Part shown: in pieces, positions 1 through 6,827 of the stretch
How positions within the stretch are numbered: the stretch's first letter is position 1
Layout of the letters: every line of letters begins with the position of its first letter
NCBI GenBank assembly: GCA_964639275.1
Contig: CAZXCQ010000174.1
Span: forward strand, 1 to 13,823
Origin: CAZXCQ01 sp964639275
Lineage (GTDB): Bacteria > Desulfobacterota > DSM-4660 > Desulfatiglandales > Desulfatiglandaceae
Length of the DNA: 13,823 bases
Direction: 5' to 3'
Notes under the pieces: generated by a model
The model's database searches: none
What the model was told of the DNA's origin: nothing
The model's input: only the letters and a program-made list of their open reading frames with translations
Made by a program: the position numbers and the translations under genes

Positions 1-313
1 TAGTCCCTGGACATACATTTTTCCTGATGGCCCTTTCCATCCTGTGTCCAGCCACCAATAATCCATAGTAGCCGTTCACAGGTTCAGGGTTCACAGGTTC
101 AGCGTTAGAAACAAAGACAAGATTGAAGACCCGGAGGGTTGGGAAAACATGGTAATCTTGTCAGAAATTGGAATCCGGGGGCAAGAATGAAACCTTGAAC
201 CTCTGAACCCGTGAACGGTTACAATCCATATATCTCGTATGGGAGCAAGCCCCGACTGGTTGAGCAAAACTGCACCCGAAAAGAGACAAAAGCAAGAAGG
301 AGTTATTTGAATC
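1..313. other. Gene-free left end and rng upstream region
   Basis: No convincing coding sequence lies on either strand in this stretch. Bases 1-59 show no recognisable gene end. Bases 60-230 are occupied by the MITE-like element and its direct repeats. The remaining 83 bases before rng hold the rng ribosome binding site (AAGGAG at 297-302) and no promoter that I can defend. Short open frames on both strands here lack ribosome binding sites and look like chance. Confidence 0.6.
68..222. mobile_element. MITE-like palindromic element, copy A, with 8-bp target duplication
   Basis: The element begins GTAGCCGTTCAC and ends GTGAACGGTTAC, a 12-base terminal inverted repeat with one mismatch. The arms stay complementary, with a few mismatches, over about 32 bases (68-105 against 191-222) and are built from repeated GGTTCA words. 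It is flanked immediately by the perfect 8-base direct repeat AATCCATA (60-67 and 223-230), as expected of a transposition target duplication. An inner 9-bp inverted repeat (116-124 with 154-162) lies in the centre. No transposase is encoded, so it would have to be mobilised in trans. A shorter relative lies at 10575-10643 in the same orientation. It ends 91 bases before the rng start codon. What is seen is the repeat structure; calling it a MITE is inference. A REP-like palindrome is the alternative, but the flanking duplication argues against it. Confidence 0.7.
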
Positions 314-1813
314 ATGACAACCAAGATGCTCATCAACGCCGTGGACCCGGAAGAGTACAGGGTGGCCACCGTCAAAGATGGCTTGCTGGATGGTTTCCAT
401 ATAGAGACCACCACTTCAGAGCAAAAGATCGGAAATATCTACAAAGGGGTTGTGGAGCGGGTAGAGCCCAGTCTCCAGGCCTGTTTTGTCAATTTCGGCA
501 GCGATAGAAACGGCTTTCTGGAGGCGGGGGAAATTCATCCCGAATATTTTCTGGACAAGGCCAAAGGAAAAAAGGATCAGGCCGTGCCCTCAATCGACAA
601 GATCATCAAGAGGGGGCAGGAACTCCTTGTCCAGGTAACCAAAGAGATGCAGGGCCGAAAGGGCGCGCAGTTGACCACCTATCTCTCATTTGCAGGTCGA
701 TATCTGGTCTTGATGCCGGGTGGCAAGGGGGGGATTTCCAAGAAGATCGAAGATGAGGAAGAAAGGCTCAGGCTAAAGTCGATTATGGCACGGATCAAGG
801 TCCCGGAAGGTGTTGGATACATCGTCAGGACTGCCGCATACAGACAGAACAAACGGGAGCTTTCCAGAGATCTTAATCGGCTCTTGAGGATGTGGAACAA
901 TATTAAGGGTCGCGTAAAGGATGCCGCTCCCCAGACCCTTATTCACAAAGAACAGGATGTATGCCTTCGGACGCTGAGGGATTACTTTACCAGCGAAATC
1001 AGCGAAGTCCTTGTGGATGACAAAGAGATTTTTTCAAAGGTTAAGGCCTATATGAAGATTATTTCTCCCAGACATCAGCGGAGGGTAAAGTTTTACAAGG
1101 AAAAACGCCCCATCTTTTCACACTACCAGCTCGAGAGACAGATTGAAACCATTTATGGCGGCAGGGTGCCTTTGAAGTCAGGTGGCTCGATCCAGATCGA
1201 TCCCACCGAGGCCCTGATCTCCATAGACGTGAATTCAGGACGGGGGAGATCCGGAAGGGATGTTGAAAGCACCGCCTTTAATACAAACCTTGAGGCGGTA
1301 TCAGAGATTGCCCGCCAACTCCGGTTAAGGGATATAGGCGGACTCGTGGTAATCGATTTTATTGACATGAAAGATAGAAAACACAACAGAGAGGTGGAGA
1401 AGTGTCTGCGAGATCAGACCAAAATGGACAGGGCCAAGATAAGCATGTCCAACATCTCCAAATTTGGCCTCCTTGAACTGTCGCGACAGCGCCTCAGACC
1501 CTCCATAGAGTCCAGGAGCTATCAGACGTGCCCCTTTTGCCAGGGGCGGGGGCTTACCCTATCCGTAGAATCTGCCGCTGTATCCTTCCTGCGTCAGATC
1601 TGGATGGGTATTTCAAAAAAAGGGGTCAAACAGGTCAATGGGAACCTGCCCGTGGACGTGGCAACTTATCTTCAAAACAGAAAAAGGAAAGAGCTTGCCG
1701 ACCTGGAATCTCGCTATGGGGTCAACATCGTGTTGAGGGGTGATCCCAATCTTTCCCCTGGAGGCGGGAAGCTCGATTTCGTGGAGAAGGATATTGAAGA
1801 GGCACGACTTTAG
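314..1813 (+). CDS. rng: Ribonuclease E/G family endoribonuclease (RNase G-like)
   Basis: This enzyme cuts single-stranded, AU-rich RNA in mRNA decay and in rRNA or tRNA maturation in the cytoplasm. The 499 residues hold an N-terminal S1/OB region (about 36-130, opening IGNIYKGVVERVEPSLQACF) and then the RNase H-like and DNase I-like catalytic part. The expected Mg-binding aspartates are visible as D305 in ISIDVNSGRGR and D348 in VVIDFIDM. The zinc-link is C406 and C409 in CPFCQGRG. Length matches RNase G (about 490 in E. coli); the long C-terminal degradosome scaffold of RNase E is absent. The start is supported by AAGGAG 11 bases upstream; the ATG at 326 is a possible alternative. The M48 protease gene follows after 3 bases, so the two are probably co-transcribed and translationally coupled. 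Confidence 0.95.
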   Translation: MTTKMLINAVDPEEYRVATVKDGLLDGFHIETTTSEQKIGNIYKGVVERVEPSLQACFVNFGSDRNGFLEAGEIHPEYFLDKAKGKKDQAVPSIDKIIKRGQELLVQVTKEMQGRKGAQLTTYLSFAGRYLVLMPGGKGGISKKIEDEEERLRLKSIMARIKVPEGVGYIVRTAAYRQNKRELSRDLNRLLRMWNNIKGRVKDAAPQTLIHKEQDVCLRTLRDYFTSEISEVLVDDKEIFSKVKAYMKIISPRHQRRVKFYKEKRPIFSHYQLERQIETIYGGRVPLKSGGSIQIDPTEALISIDVNSGRGRSGRDVESTAFNTNLEAVSEIARQLRLRDIGGLVVIDFIDMKDRKHNREVEKCLRDQTKMDRAKISMSNISKFGLLELSRQRLRPSIESRSYQTCPFCQGRGLTLSVESAAVSFLRQIWMGISKKGVKQVNGNLPVDVATYLQNRKRKELADLESRYGVNIVLRGDPNLSPGGGKLDFVEKDIEEARL

Positions 1814-1816
1814 GAA

Positions 1817-3649
1817 ATGTTCAACAACATTATCTATTTTATTGTAGTTCTCCTCATATTTAGCATCAACTATCCAGATACCGCCCCCGAGGACTCCGTT
1901 TTTTTCTTTCTCCTGATGCTCTTCTTTTCCTGGTTGATATTTGCGGCATACTGTGGCCGGGCATTTAGAGATCTGAGGACGCGGTTGGATAGGCGCGACC
2001 CTCTTGTTCAAAATGATGGACGTCTTACGGCCCGATACCAGCGGTTGATCGTCAGGCTTTCCGTACTCGCCATCTTTCTGTTCGCCCTGGCCGTCTATCT
2101 CTTCAACCTGAAATACTGGCTTCAGATAATCCCCGGCCTTGACCGGTTTTCAGTCCTGCAGGGTATCCTTGCCCTGTTACTATTCTTCTTTTATCTGTCT
2201 ACGATCTGGTACATTGCCTATCCGGTCTATGAAAGGATATTTAGGTCTGGGATCTCGAGGAGGGCCTTTATCATTTCCAATCTAAGGCTCAACCTGCCCA
2301 TCCTCTTTCCCTGGTTTATCCTTTCTTTGGTGTATGATCTTATGGGTCTTAGCCCGTGGGCCGGGTCTGAGAGCTTTGTTCATAGGGCCGAGGGACAGAT
2401 CATTTTCTTTACCAGCTTTTTGACACTCCTGATGATCTTTATGCCCAAGATTATCCAATACTGGTGGGGCTGCAAACCATTCAAGGGGTCGGAGAAGGCT
2501 GGAGAACTGGAGGCCTTCCTCCGAGATAAGGGCTTTCGGTATCGTCGCCTCTTGACATGGCCTATCTTTGAAGGACGGATGATGACAGCGGGCATCATGG
2601 GCATTATCCCCAGATACCGATACATCCTTGTTACAGATGCACTCATGGACATCCTTTCAGTGGAAGAACTCAAGGGGGTGCTGGCCCACGAGATGGGGCA
2701 CGCCAAATATCGGCATCTCCTCTTTTATCTCTTCTTTTTTCTGGGTTTTATGGTCCTTTCTTTTGGATCAACAGATATCTTTTTCTATCTGATTTACTCC
2801 CACCCCTTTTTTATAAAGATGATCTCTCAAAATGATCCGCAGGCGATGAATCTCTTTTATCTCTTTCTTGCCCTCCCTATGCTGATCTTGTTGCTGGTCT
2901 ATTTTCGTTATGTCATGGGCTTTTTTATGCGCAATTTTGAGCGACAGGCAGACCTCTATGCCGCCACAACCGTTGGCACCCCTACACCCGTTATCAGCTC
3001 TCTGGAGAAGATCGCCTATTTGACCGGAAACAGCAGAGACCTTCCGAGCTGGCACCACTTTAGCATCAGCGAAAGGATTGCCTGCCTGTGGCGGAGCCTC
3101 AAAGAGCCAGGGTTGGCCAGACGCCACAACCGATTTGTATTGGTCTCTCTCCTGGTCTATCTGGGGTGCATGGTCTTGCTGGGATATTTCGTGAATTACG
3201 GTCCCATAAAACAGAACTTGACCTTTTCCTTGATTGGAAAGGTCCTAAACCAGCAGCTCCTCAAAGAACCGGACAATATCGCACTGTATCAGAATCTGGC
3301 CATGGTCTATCAGGAGATGGGCAAGGATAAAGAGGCGATCCAGGTCTATGAGAAGATCCTCCACCTTGACCCGAACCAGGCTGTCTCGCTCAACAACCTG
3401 GCCTGGCTCCTGGTCACGGTTTCTAGCAAACAATTGAGAGATGAGGTCCGTGCCCTTCAACTGTCCAAAAGGGCAGTGGCCCTCGAGAGGTCCCCCGTGT
3501 TTCTTGACACCCTGGCAGAGGCATACTATGCGAATGGGTTTATCCCGGAGGCCGAAAAGACCATTAAGGAGGCCATCGCCCTTGCAACAGAGAACAAGGG
3601 GTATTATGAAAGACAGCTCAGGAAGTTTTTGTCTTCTGGTTCTTCGTAA
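1817..3649 (+). CDS. Polytopic M48 family metalloprotease with C-terminal TPR repeats
   Basis: This is a predicted membrane zinc protease of 610 residues. The zinc site is HEMGH at 291-295, followed by the downstream glutamate E375 in NFERQADLYAA with D379, which is the M48 ExxxD arrangement. Around it are roughly nine hydrophobic segments (about 5-20, 28-46, 78-97, 113-137, 151-173, 194-211, 301-325, 346-371 and 441-462). This layout is closer to Ste24/HtpX membrane proteases than to soluble periplasmic BepA. Residues about 485-592 form two to three TPR-like helical pairs (for example ALYQNLAMVYQEMGKDKEAI). A role in membrane or envelope protein quality control is inferred from the family; the substrate is unknown. 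The ATG lies 3 bases after the rng stop with only a short AGGA nearby, so it probably depends on translational coupling. It ends 7 bases from a convergent gene. Confidence 0.85.
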   Translation: MFNNIIYFIVVLLIFSINYPDTAPEDSVFFFLLMLFFSWLIFAAYCGRAFRDLRTRLDRRDPLVQNDGRLTARYQRLIVRLSVLAIFLFALAVYLFNLKYWLQIIPGLDRFSVLQGILALLLFFFYLSTIWYIAYPVYERIFRSGISRRAFIISNLRLNLPILFPWFILSLVYDLMGLSPWAGSESFVHRAEGQIIFFTSFLTLLMIFMPKIIQYWWGCKPFKGSEKAGELEAFLRDKGFRYRRLLTWPIFEGRMMTAGIMGIIPRYRYILVTDALMDILSVEELKGVLAHEMGHAKYRHLLFYLFFFLGFMVLSFGSTDIFFYLIYSHPFFIKMISQNDPQAMNLFYLFLALPMLILLLVYFRYVMGFFMRNFERQADLYAATTVGTPTPVISSLEKIAYLTGNSRDLPSWHHFSISERIACLWRSLKEPGLARRHNRFVLVSLLVYLGCMVLLGYFVNYGPIKQNLTFSLIGKVLNQQLLKEPDNIALYQNLAMVYQEMGKDKEAIQVYEKILHLDPNQAVSLNNLAWLLVTVSSKQLRDEVRALQLSKRAVALERSPVFLDTLAEAYYANGFIPEAEKTIKEAIALATENKGYYERQLRKFLSSGSS

Positions 3650-3656
3650 CGGCGGC

Positions 3657-4235
3657 TCACTTTCCTCGGAAATGGGTAGAGTAGATCTTTCCAATAAGAG
3701 ACCAACCCAGATAGGACAGGAAAATGGATATCACAAACCAGAAAACTGCCCCGATCACAAGCGGTTTTCCATCAAAGTTTCCAAATCTAAAAACATAGTC
3801 ACGCCCAAAGAGCCTTAACAAATTACTGGATCTGTATGTCTCATTTACATAGGCCAAAAGGAGGAGAATAGGCAAATACCGGGTTAGACAATTGTTCAAC
3901 AAGCCCTCAAAAAAGTAATCGTAGTAGGCCTTATTTAATCGCGCCTGGTCAATATTTTTGGCAAGGAGTCTGGCCTTTTCAGGATCTTCACATTTCTGTG
4001 CCTCCTTTCTCAGGTCAAACCAGTGAAGGAATTCCTCCCTTAACTCCTGATAACGTTTTGTCCTGAATTTCTTGGTCAGATACTTTGTTATGGTAACCGT
4101 CAGAAGGGCGATGGCCGATATGGCAATGACCGGTCCCAGATGATTGAGAGGGGCAAACAGAAAGTCCAGTAGACTCCTCCCGTAATGGATGAGGACTTCT
4201 ATCTTGAGCCACAGGGTATCAAAAAATTGGTCCAT
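3657..4235 (-). CDS. Small membrane protein with EMC3/TMCO1 (DUF106)-like architecture, possible Oxa1-superfamily insertase
   Basis: The 192-residue product has a transmembrane segment (about 35-55), a charged helical stretch likely to form a cytoplasmic coiled coil (about 58-105, YQELREEFLHWFDLRKEAQK), a second segment (112-132) and a third (158-183). A membrane helix, a coiled-coil hairpin and then a close pair of helices is the plan of the DUF106/EMC3/TMCO1 branch of the Oxa1/YidC superfamily, which inserts membrane proteins. I base this on architecture and sequence feel, not on an alignment, so it may prove to be an unrelated three-helix protein. The ATG is the only plausible start, but no good Shine-Dalgarno precedes it. 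It is last in a minus-strand group, 51 bases behind the TSUP transporter gene, with a strong GC hairpin in that gap. Confidence 0.6.
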   Translation of the reverse strand: MDQFFDTLWLKIEVLIHYGRSLLDFLFAPLNHLGPVIAISAIALLTVTITKYLTKKFRTKRYQELREEFLHWFDLRKEAQKCEDPEKARLLAKNIDQARLNKAYYDYFFEGLLNNCLTRYLPILLLLAYVNETYRSSNLLRLFGRDYVFRFGNFDGKPLVIGAVFWFVISIFLSYLGWSLIGKIYSTHFRGK

Positions 4236-4264
4236 TTTCGGATCATCTGGCCCAATCTTTGTTT

Positions 4265-4281
4265 GGGGGGCCGAGCCCCCC
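4265..4281 (-). promoter_or_regulatory. Perfect GC-rich hairpin between the TSUP gene and the downstream gene
   Basis: GGGGGGC and GCCCCCC form a perfect 7-bp stem with a 3-base loop, 5 bases after the TSUP stop codon and 29 bases before the next start. On the transcribed strand it is followed by AAACAAAG and not by a U-run, so it is a poor intrinsic terminator. An mRNA stabiliser, a partial attenuator or a repeat remnant are the likelier readings. Confidence 0.5.
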
Positions 4282-4286
4282 TGTTA

Positions 4287-5978
4287 TTATATCCAGATCT
4301 CGATCTTGAAGAATCGGAAGAAAAGGAAGAACAGGGTAATGGCCAGCACCCACTTCAAGGTCTTCTCAGTAAAGACCTTCTGGAGGCGACTCCCCAGCAT
4401 TCCCCCCACAAAACCACCGATGATAACCGAGATGGCGATCCACAGGTCGGGGAGGTACCCATTAATCAAATAGCCCAGAAAGGCACCGATACTGCTAAAA
4501 CACGTGCCGATGAGGGAGACCGGCACGGCCACATACATCGGCAGGGCGCCCAGGGTGGTCATGGCAGGGACGAGCAGGAATCCACCCCCGATACCGAAGG
4601 ACCTGGAGACTATCCCGATCCCGAGGCCGAGAAGACCAAAAAGGAGGGGGTTAATGGTAAAGGCCTCGCCCCAGAATTTGAACTGGTAATCGGTGATACC
4701 GGCCTTGACCGGCTCAATCTTCCCCATCTGTGCGGAGCGGCCTTCGGCCTTGGCCTTTGCCACCTCGTCGTTAAACTTCTTTACCATGGCCTTGATGCTC
4801 TTTCTCTTTTCCATTACCTTTGGCGTAAGCTCATAAAGGGTCCTTATGCCCATGAGCACAACGAGCACCGCCAGCCATTCCTTATAGGTCTTTAGGGGCA
4901 GGTATTGGGTGGCATATTTCCCCAGCCACAGGGAACCGATAAAAATCCCCACGCCAAAGGAAATACCCACCGGCCAGGCGACCCGTCTTTCAACAACCGC
5001 ATAGCGGTAGAATGAACCCAGTGGAGAGAATAGGGTCAGGGCCATGTTTGAGGGACGGAGCACATTGGCGGCGTTGATCCCGATGGGTCCGGCAGTCTGT
5101 ATGACCATGACCTGGAACGCTGCCATAAGCATTCCTCCGGCAGCCCCGATCATAGAGAAGTAGGCACCGACAACGATGGCGCCGATTATGATCCATATGG
5201 GGTTCATATAACGGAAGCCCATTTTCAGCCAAAAGCCATTTGCCATAACGGTATAGGTGCCGATTTCGGAGCCGTTCACATAGACACTGAACTTGGTGTC
5301 GGGGGGTGTATCGCGATATGTCTTAAATGTGGCCTTGAACTTTCCGGTCTTCTTGTCCAGTTCTATTGACGTACCCTTGTCCCAGTAGTCTCCGCTTTTG
5401 GCGTAGTCCGACATGACACTCCGTGCAAATATGACCACCTTTCCCCTCTGTGTCTTTTCCTTGGTGATGGTATTGATGCCGTAGACGCTCTGGTGGGCAA
5501 ACCTAAAGAAGTTCCACTCATCCTGAGTCTTGATAGGACCCAACATGCCCTTGGCCTTTGCCCCCAGTTTATCATAGGGGAATAACTTAAACATGGTGGT
5601 CTTGTAGATCCCCTTCATGAAAGAAGGCCCGCCGAACCGCTTATCTGCCTTCTTTCCAAAGCCCCCTGGATCATTGGTCAGCATATAGTAGAGAAAAGGA
5701 ATCTGGGTATCTTCCTTAAAACCCCATTTCTTGGACTCTTTTTTCAATCTCTTTTTCTCATGTACCCCATCGGTGTCTTTTGGGGCAAAGGTGGTCTGGG
5801 AGGCTATGGCAACATAAAGGTCTTGGCCCGGCTCTATGGTACCCTCTATGGTAATCGGAAGTCCGGCCTTGATTTCGGTTGCAGAAATGGAGGCCGCTGC
5901 AAGGGTGCTGCCAGGAGCCAACAAGAAAAGCACAAAAAGAAAGACAAACAGATTCAGAAAACGTACGCTCTTTTTCAT
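4287..5978 (-). CDS. TSUP (TauE/SafE-like) anion transporter with large N-terminal extracytoplasmic domain
   Basis: The 563-residue protein starts with a signal peptide (basic MKKSVRF, hydrophobic core to about 22, likely cleavage near 28). An extracytoplasmic region follows at about 29-250, rich in beta-strand-like stretches at both ends (ITIEGTIEPGQDLYVAIAS; FKATFKTYRDTPPDTKFSVY). The membrane part, 255-560, carries the two TSUP half-repeats, with glycine-rich signatures SMIGAAGGM (275-283) and SRSFGIGGGFLLVPAM (458-473). They are joined by a basic loop (about 388-435). The family exports or imports sulfite, sulfoacetate, other organosulfur compounds or carboxylates; the substrate here cannot be read from sequence. 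Typical family members are about 250-300 residues, so the exported domain is an addition. The start is supported by a GGAGG 7 bases upstream. The 138-residue membrane gene lies 78 bases upstream on the same strand. Confidence 0.85.
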   Translation of the reverse strand: MKKSVRFLNLFVFLFVLFLLAPGSTLAAASISATEIKAGLPITIEGTIEPGQDLYVAIASQTTFAPKDTDGVHEKKRLKKESKKWGFKEDTQIPFLYYMLTNDPGGFGKKADKRFGGPSFMKGIYKTTMFKLFPYDKLGAKAKGMLGPIKTQDEWNFFRFAHQSVYGINTITKEKTQRGKVVIFARSVMSDYAKSGDYWDKGTSIELDKKTGKFKATFKTYRDTPPDTKFSVYVNGSEIGTYTVMANGFWLKMGFRYMNPIWIIIGAIVVGAYFSMIGAAGGMLMAAFQVMVIQTAGPIGINAANVLRPSNMALTLFSPLGSFYRYAVVERRVAWPVGISFGVGIFIGSLWLGKYATQYLPLKTYKEWLAVLVVLMGIRTLYELTPKVMEKRKSIKAMVKKFNDEVAKAKAEGRSAQMGKIEPVKAGITDYQFKFWGEAFTINPLLFGLLGLGIGIVSRSFGIGGGFLLVPAMTTLGALPMYVAVPVSLIGTCFSSIGAFLGYLINGYLPDLWIAISVIIGGFVGGMLGSRLQKVFTEKTLKWVLAITLFFLFFRFFKIEIWI

Positions 5979-6056
5979 CTCTCCCCCTCCCTATTTTATC
6001 ATTGATTTGAAAAACACCTTGAAAGACAGATCATCTTCCAAGAAAACTTCCGCAGC

Positions 6057-6473
6057 CTAACTCCTTAGCCTAAAATATCGAATAGCCAACAAGGCACCAA
6101 ACTCGCTGCACACGGTACCGATGATCAAAAAGATCATGAGGTCCTTCTTATCAAACAAGTATCCTCCCAGCAAGTGGAAGGATATCACGTTCAATATGAT
6201 GCATGTTACCAGGACGTTTAGGATGCCTGCAACGATCGAGAAGACCTGTCTGTAACGCAATCGGTCCCTCGTCTTTTCCACAAGAGAATAACCGGTGGTT
6301 GCCGTATTGAAACCCATAATCCAGGGGATAAATTTTATCACATCAACTATGTTCAACAGTGTGCATAGGAATAGGACCAGGAGGATTGTGCCAAACACAC
6401 CTACCAGGATAGAATAGGCAAACTTTCCCACTGCATCGGTCTTGCCCTTAAAAAATCCTTCGGTGGTTGTCAT
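6057..6473 (-). CDS. Multi-spanning membrane protein of unknown function
   Basis: I do not recognise the family. The 138 residues hold a hydrophilic N-terminus (MTTTEGFFKGKTDAVGKF), a strong membrane segment (about 17-43), a weaker one (47-62), a basic loop (KTRDRLRYRQ, 67-76), and two further segments (77-100 and 112-133), ending in a short basic tail. By the positive-inside rule the basic loop and the C-terminus should be cytoplasmic. It is the first gene of the minus-strand group, with the TSUP transporter 78 bases downstream, which suggests an accessory subunit, but this is only context. The ATG lacks a clear Shine-Dalgarno sequence. No catalytic or metal-binding motif is visible. Confidence 0.7.
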   Translation of the reverse strand: MTTTEGFFKGKTDAVGKFAYSILVGVFGTILLVLFLCTLLNIVDVIKFIPWIMGFNTATTGYSLVEKTRDRLRYRQVFSIVAGILNVLVTCIILNVISFHLLGGYLFDKKDLMIFLIIGTVCSEFGALLAIRYFRLRS

Positions 6474-6827
6474 CTATTGCGACGCTTTTGGACCCTTTCA
6501 ATTCTGGGGTTCAGTGCCCCTCAAAATACACGATGTGACGATAGGATCCGGTTTGAATGGCGAATCTGACTCGGTAAATTAAACCATTAATACCTTGAAC
6601 ATCAAGGAAAAAATTGGGTAAGCGTTTTTCTTCTGGCTCTTGATAAGGTAAGGGCTAGAAATTGCAGAGATTTTGTGTTTGGCATTTGACAGAATCTTGA
6701 GGAAGCCGAGCGACAGGGAAACAAGACTTGGCGGAAGAGGTGGGTTTGGGTATTTTCTTCTTGAAAAAGGGTTTAGACTTGAACTATTTTACGTATTTGC
6801 CTGAAAACCAGGAAGAGGAGAGAGTCC
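6474..6827. other. Divergent intergenic region between the membrane-protein cassette and cooC
   Basis: These 354 bases separate two divergently transcribed units and must hold both promoters. No coding sequence is apparent. Two small inverted repeats stand out: GGGG-N7-CCCC at 6506-6520 and the perfect CCTTGA-aca-TCAAGG at 6593-6607. The second sits in A/T-rich sequence and could be an operator or a hairpin. A possible promoter for cooC is listed separately; I see none that I would defend for the minus strand. Confidence 0.5.
6761..6790 (+). promoter_or_regulatory. Possible sigma-70-type promoter for cooC-serC-asnS
   Basis: TTGAAA (6761-6766, 5 of 6 to consensus) and TATTTT (6785-6790, 4 of 6) are separated by 18 bases. 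They would start transcription roughly 30 bases before the cooC ATG. A TTGACA at 6686-6691 has no matching -10 and was not chosen. This is a weak pattern match only. Confidence 0.3.

Noticed and set aside
68..222. CRISPR-like or tRNA-like reading of the GGTTCA-rich sequence
   Set aside because: GGTTCA words recall a T-loop, but there is no cloverleaf and no regularly spaced repeat-spacer pattern; the flanking duplication and inverted arms fit a mobile element.
1613..2011. 132-codon minus-strand open frame across the rng/M48 junction
   Set aside because: It overlaps two well-supported genes on the other strand and has no ribosome binding site or domain.
4185..4895. 236-codon plus-strand open frame, rich in charged residues
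   Set aside because: It is antisense to the TSUP membrane domain; its composition is what the complement of a glycine-rich membrane protein gives.
6686..6691. TTGACA as the cooC -35 box
   Set aside because: No acceptable -10 hexamer occurs 16-19 bases downstream; the weaker TTGAAA/TATTTT pair is closer to the start codon and better spaced.
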